A stretch of 64,000 nucleotides of DNA. It comes from Clostridium cavendishii DSM 21758 (lineage in GTDB: Bacteria > Bacillota > Clostridia > Clostridiales > Clostridiaceae). Both the position numbers and the translations under genes were made by a program. Location of the stretch: contig NZ_FQZB01000009.1 of assembly GCF_900141845.1 (NCBI RefSeq), positions 186,001-250,000 on the forward strand, in the 5' to 3' direction. The notes below the pieces were generated by a model. It had not been told where the DNA came from, made no database searches, and saw only the letters and a list, made by a program, of their open reading frames with translations. This document shows positions 56,028 through 63,959 of the stretch, in pieces. How positions within the stretch are numbered: the stretch's first letter is position 1; each line of letters starts with the position of its first letter.

Positions 56028-58601
56028 CTATTCTACCAATAAATTAAAGTTAGCAATCATATTATCGAGTATTTCATCAAACAATCTGCATAAATCACTT
56101 ATTAGTTCTTTTAACATCATTTTATTATTGCAGTTCCATTCTAAATTAATATATTTATCAGTAATATCTAGAGTTAAGATGACATCATATATATTTAAAA
56201 ATTGATTATTATTAATTAACTTTTTTTCGCATATTATATATTGTAATTCTAGGTGATTTTCAGTAATACTACTATTCTGGCTTATTTCTGAAAAAATAGT
56301 TTGTCCATTATTTTCTTCACAATTCCTTTTGATAACAGTAAATATTTCCATCATATTTTCAATGTTATTTATATTTACAGAAATAGGTACAATCATATTC
56401 TCAGATGTCAGTAAAGTTTGTATACTAACTATAGGATTGTCTGTTGCTACGTACAATGAATATATGAATATACCTGTTAATATATCTTTTACATGTACAT
56501 CCAAATAATTTGACATATTAATTAAATTCGATAATCTTTCATCTACAATAAAAGATCTTATTTTATCATATCTAGACTCTTCTCTTATGGTTCTATTAAC
56601 AAGATCTATTGGTTTTTGTATAGTTTCTATTAATTCTTTATTCTGTTGGTCAATAAATTCTGCTAATTTTTTAATAGTCGGATAAGAAAAAATATTTCCT
56701 ATAGTAATTTTATTAGGATAGATTTTCTCTAATTTAGAATGAATCTGAGTTAACTTAATAGAATTTCCTCCATATTCTATTAAGTTATTATTTAAACCAA
56801 TATCAGTATCTCCTAATATTTCTATACAAATATCTAATATTTGTTTTTCTGTTTCTGAATAAATTACTTCAACACATTCACTATTCTCATTAAATAGAAT
56901 ATACTCTCCATATTCTTGTATAATGCTATCAAAATCTTTATTTAAATATTTCTTAGCTAATTTAAACCTTTGTGGCTTTCCACTATTAGTTTTAGGTATA
57001 TTTGATATTGGAATAACAACTTTAAGTTCTAAACCTATTTCCTTTAACATTCCCTTCTTTATCTTCTTTATAACTTTACAAAATTCTTCTTTAGAAAGAC
57101 TTGATGCTATAAATAATATAATTTCATCTTTCTGCAACAATTCATTAAAAATAGATGTTGCTATTATAAATTCCTGTTTTATTCCACTTTGTTTTGCTGC
57201 TATTCTTTCTAAATCCTGAGGATAAAAATTACTTCCATTTACAAAAATTATATCTTTTTTTCTACCAGTAACTATAAGCCTTGAATTGATAATGCATCCT
57301 ACATCTCCTGTTTTAAACCATTTATCCTTTGTAAAATAATTATTCATATTATCTTCATTATTAAAATATTTTAGAAATACATTCTTTCCTTTTATTTGTA
57401 TATTCCCTATTACTTCTTCACCAACATCTTCATCACAATCATTACATATTCTTACCTGGCAATCTTCAACCGGATAACCTAAATTTACAAATGTCGCAGT
57501 TAAATTAGGTTCTTCAAAATTTTCAATTTTTATCTTATTGTCAATTGATAGATTTTTTCTATTTAAAGTTACTTCATTGAGAGTTTCACCTACTAAAGGA
57601 AAAGAAATTGCTAAACTTGCTTCCGTCATTCCATATACAGGAAACATTACGCAATTTTTTAATTTATATTTGGACATTATATTTAGAAAGTTTTTACATA
57701 ATTCTACAGATACAGGTTCTGCACCATTATAAATTAATTTTATGGCTGATAAATCTACTCCAGACATAACTTCAGTATTAAAATTTTCTAAAATATATTT
57801 AAATCCAAAGTTTGGTGATGAGGTAAATGTAACTTTATACTCAGAAGCTTTCTTTAACCAAGATATTGGTTTGTTTAAAAACATACGTGTATCCATAATA
57901 TGTTGATTTATATTAGCTGCAAGAGGCGTTAAATGAAAACCAATTAATCCAATACCATGTGATAACGGCATCCAACTCAATGTAGAATCCGTATTAACTT
58001 GTTTTGATGCCTTTATTATAGCGTAAATATTAGACATTAAATTTCTATAAGTAAGTACTACCCCTTTAGGATTTCCGGTAGAACCTGAAGAAAATTGAAT
58101 TAAAGCTTTATCCACATCTATTTTATTTTGAATCACCCCTTTTTTAGGAGTTAAATTTACAGCATCAATCATTATAATTCTTGACTGCATACTTTCAAAT
58201 TCATTCACAAAACCTTTATTTGCCAAAACATCATTCATATATTCAATTAATTCCTTATTAACTACCAAGTAACTATTTTGCATCATTTTGAGCAACTTAA
58301 ATATCATTATTCTATGTTCTTCACTATATCCCAAAGGTGCTGTAACTGGTATAATACCTCCTAATATACAGGCCCATAAAGTTCGTATAAAATCAAAATT
58401 ATTGTTTAATTGGAGCAGAATCTTATCGCCTGATTTTATTCCAACTTGTTGTATATATCCTAATAAAAAAAGTGCTTCCTCATACATGTCAGAATAAGAT
58501 ATAAAATAGTCTTTTGAATTTTCATTAATAAAAGTTATACCTTTTTCTTTTTCTTTTTCTAAAGAACAAAGTAATTTTATTAATGTATCATATTTAACCA
58601 T
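56028..58601 (-). CDS. Fatty-acyl-AMP ligase fused to a carrier protein and a half condensation domain
   Basis: 857 residues. Adenylation domain 1 to about 555: FSSGSTGNPKGV (170-181), VYGMTEAS (322-329), TGD (431-433), the FAAL hallmark NFYPQDLE (458-465) and SGKPQRFKL (540-548). Carrier protein about 580-655, Ser614 in YGGNSIKL. Residues about 680-850 resemble the C-terminal half of an NRPS condensation domain (VKDILTGIFIYSLYVATDNPIVSIQ, shown by landmark DILTGIFIYSLY; late IYDVILTLDITDKYINLEWN), without the HHxxxD half. It should activate a fatty acid as acyl-AMP and load it on its own carrier for the synthase. ATG follows AAAGGAGGG. Confidence 0.92.
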   Translation of the reverse strand: MVKYDTLIKLLCSLEKEKEKGITFINENSKDYFISYSDMYEEALFLLGYIQQVGIKSGDKILLQLNNNFDFIRTLWACILGGIIPVTAPLGYSEEHRIMIFKLLKMMQNSYLVVNKELIEYMNDVLANKGFVNEFESMQSRIIMIDAVNLTPKKGVIQNKIDVDKALIQFSSGSTGNPKGVVLTYRNLMSNIYAIIKASKQVNTDSTLSWMPLSHGIGLIGFHLTPLAANINQHIMDTRMFLNKPISWLKKASEYKVTFTSSPNFGFKYILENFNTEVMSGVDLSAIKLIYNGAEPVSVELCKNFLNIMSKYKLKNCVMFPVYGMTEASLAISFPLVGETLNEVTLNRKNLSIDNKIKIENFEEPNLTATFVNLGYPVEDCQVRICNDCDEDVGEEVIGNIQIKGKNVFLKYFNNEDNMNNYFTKDKWFKTGDVGCIINSRLIVTGRKKDIIFVNGSNFYPQDLERIAAKQSGIKQEFIIATSIFNELLQKDEIILFIASSLSKEEFCKVIKKIKKGMLKEIGLELKVVIPISNIPKTNSGKPQRFKLAKKYLNKDFDSIIQEYGEYILFNENSECVEVIYSETEKQILDICIEILGDTDIGLNNNLIEYGGNSIKLTQIHSKLEKIYPNKITIGNIFSYPTIKKLAEFIDQQNKELIETIQKPIDLVNRTIREESRYDKIRSFIVDERLSNLINMSNYLDVHVKDILTGIFIYSLYVATDNPIVSIQTLLTSENMIVPISVNINNIENMMEIFTVIKRNCEENNGQTIFSEISQNSSITENHLELQYIICEKKLINNNQFLNIYDVILTLDITDKYINLEWNCNNKMMLKELISDLCRLFDEILDNMIANFNLLVE

Positions 58602-58661
58602 ATTAACCCTCCTTTTATTTACTTTTATTGATAAATTTTACATATAATCATATCATTTCTT

Positions 58662-58689
58662 AGTTAAATGAACGTCGTTTCATTTAACT
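58662..58689. promoter_or_regulatory. Perfect inverted repeat, candidate operator of the polyketide operon
   Basis: AGTTAAATGAA (58662-58672) and TTCATTTAACT (58679-58689) are exact complements separated by CGTCGT. The 28-bp palindrome is the size of a TetR- or MarR-type operator. It lies about 60 bp upstream of the FAAL start, and a weak TTAACT-17-TATGTA promoter overlaps its downstream arm. No regulator gene is present in the island, so a distant one would be needed. Confidence 0.55.
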
Positions 58690-58747
58690 ATATGGAATAT
58701 AGAAACTGTTAATATACTTATACTCTACAAACAAACTATATACTCTG

Positions 58748-59929
58748 TTATGATTTAGAGTAACTTTTAATAAGACCTAATTTATAAACTAATACAGCTC
58801 CAAATATTGCTGCAGTAATAGGAATAATATAAATTAGCAAACTAAAATTGTACTCTAAAAAATAACCTGTTATTGTAGGACCAACAAAAAAACCCAAAAA
58901 TGTCATAGTTTGAAACACACCATTAGCTGTTCCTCGCATATCCTTCTCTATCTCTTTATTTATAACAGATGGGAATATCGATGTAAGGCACATAAATCCA
59001 GATAAAATAAATATAGTCCCTATAAATATAAAAATAAACATTTTTAGATATATCAATATAAATCCTAAACTCATAGCCAGAAAAGCACCTACAGTTACAT
59101 TAACAAAATTCTTCTTATCAGCTATATTAGTAGCTATTTTAAGTGTCACAATCCCAACAATAATAGCAGGTAAAAATACATACCACATATGATTAGCACC
59201 TATTTTAATCTTTAATTCATCTGGTACAATCATAAACATTTCTGACATAATATAATTAAAAATAAAACCACAAATACTTAAAAATAGTACAGTCTTATTT
59301 TTTAACAAAAGCTTTATATCTAAAAAAATTGAATTTTTAGTATCTGCTATCTTATCTCCATCTCTTTTTTCTTCAATAAAAAACAATATAAATATTATAG
59401 ATAAAAAGATTAAAAAGGAACAACCTATAAACATATTATTAACAGATATCAAATTATAAAGCATTGGTCCTAATGCAAATGCCAATACTGCTCCCAAAGC
59501 AACAATTACTCCTGATATTCCCATTGCTCTACTCTTTTTTTCATCCTCTATACTATCACCCACCCATGAATAAGCTATTGCCATAACAGCACCAGATCCC
59601 TGTAATGCTCTTGCAAAAATCAAAATATATATATTCTTAGCCAAGCCAGCTAAAAATAAGCCTACAGATAGTTGAATCAACCCAATTAGAATTACAGGCT
59701 TCCTTCCAATTCTATCACTAAGACTTCCATATGGAATTTGAAAAAGCGCATTTGTTAACCCGTAAATCCCTAAAGACAATCCACATAAGAAAGGCGTATC
59801 CCACTTCAATGTAGCAGCATATATAGTTATAAAAGGATTCAACATTGTCATTGACAACTCCCTAAATCCCATAACCAGTCCCATAGCTATTAAAAACTTT
59901 TTCTCTTTTTTTGTAAAAATATCATTCAT
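58748..59929 (-). CDS. MFS transporter, probable exporter of the cluster product
   Basis: 393 residues, twelve membrane helices. Motif A is intact as GSLSDRIGRKPVI near residues 72-84, and RALQGSGAVMAIAYSWVGD near 115-133 matches drug:proton antiporters. It precedes the FAAL gene in the same direction, 146 bp upstream, with the palindromic operator between them. Export or self-resistance for the polyketide product is inferred from position. The start overlaps an 11-codon ORF (see findings). Only a weak binding site (AGGGAAAAG) precedes the ATG. Confidence 0.88.
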   Translation of the reverse strand: MNDIFTKKEKKFLIAMGLVMGFRELSMTMLNPFITIYAATLKWDTPFLCGLSLGIYGLTNALFQIPYGSLSDRIGRKPVILIGLIQLSVGLFLAGLAKNIYILIFARALQGSGAVMAIAYSWVGDSIEDEKKSRAMGISGVIVALGAVLAFALGPMLYNLISVNNMFIGCSFLIFLSIIFILFFIEEKRDGDKIADTKNSIFLDIKLLLKNKTVLFLSICGFIFNYIMSEMFMIVPDELKIKIGANHMWYVFLPAIIVGIVTLKIATNIADKKNFVNVTVGAFLAMSLGFILIYLKMFIFIFIGTIFILSGFMCLTSIFPSVINKEIEKDMRGTANGVFQTMTFLGFFVGPTITGYFLEYNFSLLIYIIPITAAIFGAVLVYKLGLIKSYSKS

Positions 59930-59976
59930 TTTTCTTTTCCCTTTTTTTCTTTATTTTCCATATTTTATATTTTACT

Positions 59977-60216
59977 CCTTGTTATAACACTTTTCAAGCA
60001 AAAGCAATAAAAAAGCAGAAGACGTTATTTAAAATATTAATACTCTTAGATTAGCATATTATTTAAATTCCTATATTACAAAACTAAAGGCAAGGTAGAA
60101 AGACTACTTCAATTCATTGACGCTCATCTTATAAAAAGATTTAGATTTAATTCAATGGCAGAAACGTCAAAAAAGATATTCTACATATTATATTAATATA
60201 TAAAATATCTTTTTGT
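59977..60216. repeat. Intact right copy of the island-flanking repeat
   Basis: Two blocks match the left flank: 59977-60014 (upstream region of the MFS gene, includes CCTTGTTATAACAC) and 60102-60216 (115 bp, identical to 41721-41835). The 87 bp between them exist only here. The 115-bp block folds: TTGACG/CGTCAA encloses ATCTT/AAGAT, and it ends in AAAAAGATATT/AATATCTTTTT, a terminator-like hairpin usable in both directions. The rest of the 351-bp gap 59930-60280 is AT-rich. Confidence 0.9.
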
Positions 60217-60280
60217 TTAACTTATATAACTATAATTCAATATAAATTAACACTTAAAGTACAATCTAAAAATACTTATA

Positions 60281-60781
60281 TTATAGTAAATCCTTTAATT
60301 TTGTTTTAATTTCTTCAAAAGGAAAATTTGCCCCTGGACATTCTGTAGTAGGCTTAACATCTTTATGTCTCTTTAAATCTTTAATATTATATTTTTTCAT
60401 TAGATATCTAGATAATGCAATTAGACTCTTCATTTGTTGTGGAGTTAATTTTTCGTTGTTAAGATTTCCTTCTACTGCAATCCCAAATGCTTTATCATTT
60501 ACTCCTGGAGCATGAGCTCCTACTGCATTCTCTGGCCTACCTCTATATATTGTACCATCTTTTCTTATATAAAAATGATAACCTATTCCTGCCCATCCTC
60601 TTTTTTTATGCATTGCATCTATTTGCTCTGGCGTAAGATTATCATCTGCAGTATGATGATATACTATCATAGTAGGCTTTAAGGTATACTTTAGAGGTTG
60701 TGACCATTTATATGCAACTTCTTTAATCTTAGGTGCTGGATTTAAAATCTTATCTTTTATGCTTTTTAATATAGCTCTCAT
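60281..60781 (-). CDS. N-acetylmuramoyl-L-alanine amidase (Amidase_2 fold)
   Basis: 166 residues. Zinc ligands are visible: the first His pair in IVYHHTADDN near residue 40 and the later RHKDVKPTTECPG near 138-150; YHFYIRKDGTIYRGRP and AVGAHAPGVN are also family signatures. It cleaves the lactyl-L-alanine bond of peptidoglycan. No signal peptide or cell-wall-binding domain is seen, so it may be phage-derived or act in the mother cell. A 38-bp fragment of this gene is duplicated at the left edge of the polyketide island. ATG follows GGAG. Confidence 0.92.
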   Translation of the reverse strand: MRAILKSIKDKILNPAPKIKEVAYKWSQPLKYTLKPTMIVYHHTADDNLTPEQIDAMHKKRGWAGIGYHFYIRKDGTIYRGRPENAVGAHAPGVNDKAFGIAVEGNLNNEKLTPQQMKSLIALSRYLMKKYNIKDLKRHKDVKPTTECPGANFPFEEIKTKLKDLL

Positions 60782-60931
60782 AACTACTCCAAATTTATTG
60801 CTCTAATTAAACTATATGTTTTTTATTTTCTTTTTGTTACTATAATAAAAGCTCTTATACTTTTTTTATTTTCTTCATAACAATTATGAAATATTAGTAT
60901 AATATAATAATAAATTTTTAGGAGACATACT

Positions 60932-61624
60932 ATGAGTAAATATAATACTCTAGACCATTCTAATATATATTCATATTTTATTAGCAGTAATCCAATTACC
61001 TCTTTTAATCCTGTTAGTATATATCCAACCATTCATAAAACTGCTTTTATAAGTCCTTTTTCTAGTATTATAGGAGACGTAAGAATTTGCAGTGAAGTAT
61101 TTATTGGCTGTAATTCAACGCTTAGAGCTGATGAAGGTACCCCATTTTATATTGACCATAAAACTAATATTCAAGACGGAGTAACCTTACATGGATTGAA
61201 AAATATGAAATTCACTGTAAATGAGGAAACTTATTCTATTTATATAGGAAAAGAAGTTAGCATTGCTCACGGAGCTTTAATTCATGGTCCATGTATTATA
61301 GGAAATAATACTTTTGTCGGCTTTAATGCCATTGTCTTTAATTCTATTGTTGAAGATAGCTGTTATATTGATTTAGGAGCTATTATTACAAATGGAGTAA
61401 GAATTCCTTCTAATAGATATGTTCCTGTAGGAGCTATAATAAATACTCAGGAAAAAGCTAATGCTCTAGGTATGATATCACAAAATAATGAAGATTTTGC
61501 TAAAGGGGTAGTTAAATCAAATATAGAACTCTCCCAAGCTTATTCTCTAAAATTTGGTGACACTAGATGTAATTGTGGTCTTTCTTATAATTTAAATGAT
61601 CTTAATAATTTAGAAAATAAATAA
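60932..61624 (+). CDS. Gamma-class carbonic anhydrase (Cam type)
   Basis: 230 residues, left-handed beta-helix of hexapeptides. The three zinc/iron-binding histidines match archaeal Cam in spacing: His87 in DGVTLHGL, His113 and His118 in SIAHGALIHGP. The catalytic-loop STLRADEGTPF keeps the Arg and Glu of Cam. The acidic loop of Cam is shortened. The tail FGDTRCNCGLSYNLND is an extra. It hydrates CO2 to bicarbonate. ATG follows TAGGAG; no signal peptide is evident. It reads away from the amidase gene. Confidence 0.9.
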   Translation: MSKYNTLDHSNIYSYFISSNPITSFNPVSIYPTIHKTAFISPFSSIIGDVRICSEVFIGCNSTLRADEGTPFYIDHKTNIQDGVTLHGLKNMKFTVNEETYSIYIGKEVSIAHGALIHGPCIIGNNTFVGFNAIVFNSIVEDSCYIDLGAIITNGVRIPSNRYVPVGAIINTQEKANALGMISQNNEDFAKGVVKSNIELSQAYSLKFGDTRCNCGLSYNLNDLNNLENK

Positions 61625-61766
61625 CTTTATCTTTTACTATGCAAAAAGAATAGAATGCATTTTTAAATACTTTCTATCCTTTAAAATATTTATTAATAAA
61701 ACCTATCCTATCTTTATAATATTAAATGTTGCTGCATTTACCTCATTATCACAGGTTGTAATAGAA

Positions 61767-61877
61767 CTACTTCCAGTGAATAGAAGATTCTTGACATTCT
61801 TTATGATATCCTTCATGGCATCTACAGCATTTATGTTCAGGACATCTAGATTTACAACAACATGGTATATTAATCAC
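61767..61877 (-). CDS. Cys/His-rich micropeptide candidate (36 residues)
   Basis: A short minus-strand frame from GTG 61875-61877 (near GTGAGGTG) to TAG 61767-61769. It encodes 36 residues with eight Cys and four His in the pattern IPCCCKSRC, then PEHKCCRCHEGYHKEC. Such spacing is unlikely by chance in AT-rich spacer DNA and suggests metal binding. The GTG overlaps the likely binding site, so the true start may be a few codons on. No family recognised. The rest of 61625-62026 is AT-rich with no clear feature. Confidence 0.5.
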   Translation of the reverse strand: MINIPCCCKSRCPEHKCCRCHEGYHKECQESSIHWK

Positions 61878-62044
61878 CTCACTTTTTCTGGACAATATAA
61901 TATATAATTAATAAGCAAATTTATGTGAAGCACTTTATTATCTTTATTTATTAATTCTATTTCTTAATACTTTAATATTAAATTTTTTCTGTGGCATAAT
62001 ATTATTATCCTCATTTTAAATAGCTTATGAAAGGATTGATTACT

Positions 62045-62356
62045 TTGAAAATACAAGAATCATTAACTTGCCCAAAATGCAATGGAGTTCATTTTACAGT
62101 AAAACGAGAAACAACATTTTTATACTCATATAAATTAGAAACTCATGTAGCTAAAGAAAATATTAAAAATGATTGCAATCTTCCTTTCCTATTTGACAAT
62201 AGAGAACAAATAGATAATATAGAATATTTGCAGTGCGATGAGTGTGGTACAATGTATAATTATGACGCATCAAAAGATAATTCAAACATACAACTTACAA
62301 TACTTCAAAAGGCTATTCGCTCTGATTATGTAAATACACCTAAATTCCTTGGTTAA
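62045..62356 (+). CDS. Small zinc-ribbon-like hypothetical protein
   Basis: About 103 residues with two CxxC pairs, LTCPKCNGVHFTV near the N-terminus and LQCDECGTMYNYD near residue 70, which could form one zinc ribbon. No membrane segment. TTG at 62045 is chosen because AAAGGA lies at normal distance before it; the in-frame ATG at 62027 has no binding site. It could be a regulator or a metal chaperone, but there is no firm basis for either. Confidence 0.7.
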   Translation: MKIQESLTCPKCNGVHFTVKRETTFLYSYKLETHVAKENIKNDCNLPFLFDNREQIDNIEYLQCDECGTMYNYDASKDNSNIQLTILQKAIRSDYVNTPKFLG

Positions 62357-62441
62357 TTAAGTAATAAACTAACTACCCTATTTAAATTTCATTTATTCTA
62401 AATACTCCTATAATAAATTTTCCCATGGCATTCACTAACAG

Positions 62442-62480
62442 ATTTAAAAGACAGAGCTATTTTAAGCCTGTCTTTTAAAT
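62442..62480. terminator. Bidirectional terminator between converging genes
   Basis: ATTTAAAAGACAG (62442-62454) pairs perfectly with CTGTCTTTTAAAT (62468-62480). It lies between the zinc-ribbon gene and the multicopper oxidase gene, which converge. Confidence 0.8.
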
Positions 62481-62513
62481 TAAAATATTTTAACAGATTG
62501 TTTGTTTTTATTG

Positions 62514-63959
62514 TTATTGCATAATTTTATCTGGAGCATCTGTTTGAATCATTGTTAATTGACCACCTGGATAAACTCCATTATTAGTAACTTTGTAGTC
62601 ATCATGATTATGCATTGGATAAAATTGTGGGAAAAAGTTATCATTTGGATCTCCGCAAGGTTGATCACAAATCTCTATATCATTTATTGTCTTTGGATTA
62701 GCACAATTTACTGGTTCTTCTGGAATATTAAATATTGAATTTGGATCTATTTTTTGAATTTCTCTAAGTTGTTTACAAAGAGAAGGGAATCCATCTTGTC
62801 CATTTACAATATAATTTCTATATACTGCTCTCTTGTCATCAGCACTAAGAATCAAATCATAGGTTTCACCAGAACCTATTGTATTAGTAAACCCCATTTC
62901 TGTAGCTTCATGATCAAAATGTTCACAATTTTCAGCTAGTTTTAAGAAAGGACTTAAGTGACTATCCTTACCTACTACTGTAAAATGCCAACCGTGAATA
63001 TGCCATGGAACAACTTGATAGCCCATATTAATCATCCTTAACAAAAATTTTTCATTAGTTTTTACATGAACATATGAATTATAGTCAATTTGAGTAAGAT
63101 TTTTATTACTATAATAGCTTGGTGTTAAAGGATGAGGAAGAAGTGTATCAGGAAAAGCTCTTCCATTTACTAACCAGAAATCTGGTTTGAAGTTTACTGC
63201 ATTAAAAGGAATACCTGCTCTAACACTTTCATGCCATACAGAATCAATATCAGATAAAAGCATTACATACTCCTTATCAAAATAACTATGAATATTATTA
63301 TATGCAAAGTTTCTATTTGTAGCAGTTTTAGGAATGTGATACAGATATTCATCATTTAATTTCCAATAGCCACAACTTTCACACTTTGTAATTCCATTTT
63401 CAGCTAAACTTTCCATTGATGGATATATAACTAATGCTCCATACATCCCCATTTGAACGTGCTCTGATGCTTCTACGTGACAATGATACATCAATGTTCC
63501 AGGATTCTCTGGATGGAAGAAATAAGTTATATTAGGCGGCGCAGTAAGCGGATCAGTTTCCTCCCACATTGGAACACCAAATGAACTTTCAGGAAATCCA
63601 TCTAATTGAGTAGCGACATGAGCCCCGTGCATGTGAATTGTATGGAAATCTCTAAAATCAGGCAGATATTTCATTCCTATATTAATAAGAGTAATATATA
63701 TATTATCACCTACTTCTCCCCAAACTAATGGTGAAGGAATAGTAGCAGTCCCTTTTTTATTTAAAATAGCACTCCAATTATCTGAATTTTTATAATCTAA
63801 ATATTCATTTTCTTTAACTTTTATACCATCTACTTCTAAAAGCCCACCTGTAAAACCAAAAATGTAGACTTCTTTTCTATTTTGAGTGCATAATTCTCCA
63901 TCCAATGGTAATTCTATTAATCCATCTGTAGCTAATAAAACATAATGTCTGTTACTCAT
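62514..63959 (-). CDS. Multicopper oxidase domain protein
   Basis: 481 residues, cupredoxin repeats. Copper motifs: IHMHGAHVA near 95-103, YHCHVEASEHVQMGM near 157-171 (type 1 site with Cys and Met), and PWHIHGWHF near 320. A late NHDDYKV follows. The HCH type 1 motif is in the first domain, as in two-domain laccases and nitrite-reductase-like proteins, rather than at the C-terminus. No signal peptide is seen. Spore-coat or metal oxidation is possible in a sporulating anaerobe. ATG follows GAGGTGAG. A piece of this gene is duplicated at 41863-41906. Confidence 0.88.
   Translation of the reverse strand: MSNRHYVLLATDGLIELPLDGELCTQNRKEVYIFGFTGGLLEVDGIKVKENEYLDYKNSDNWSAILNKKGTATIPSPLVWGEVGDNIYITLINIGMKYLPDFRDFHTIHMHGAHVATQLDGFPESSFGVPMWEETDPLTAPPNITYFFHPENPGTLMYHCHVEASEHVQMGMYGALVIYPSMESLAENGITKCESCGYWKLNDEYLYHIPKTATNRNFAYNNIHSYFDKEYVMLLSDIDSVWHESVRAGIPFNAVNFKPDFWLVNGRAFPDTLLPHPLTPSYYSNKNLTQIDYNSYVHVKTNEKFLLRMINMGYQVVPWHIHGWHFTVVGKDSHLSPFLKLAENCEHFDHEATEMGFTNTIGSGETYDLILSADDKRAVYRNYIVNGQDGFPSLCKQLREIQKIDPNSIFNIPEEPVNCANPKTINDIEICDQPCGDPNDNFFPQFYPMHNHDDYKVTNNGVYPGGQLTMIQTDAPDKIMQ

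Noticed and set aside
41555..60280. Transposon or phage origin of the polyketide island
   Set aside because: No transposase, integrase, tRNA target or terminal inverted repeats were seen; the flanking direct repeats are chromosomal gene fragments.
60823..61032. 69-residue minus-strand ORF over the carbonic anhydrase start
   Set aside because: It overlaps the well-supported carbonic anhydrase start and its ribosome binding site.
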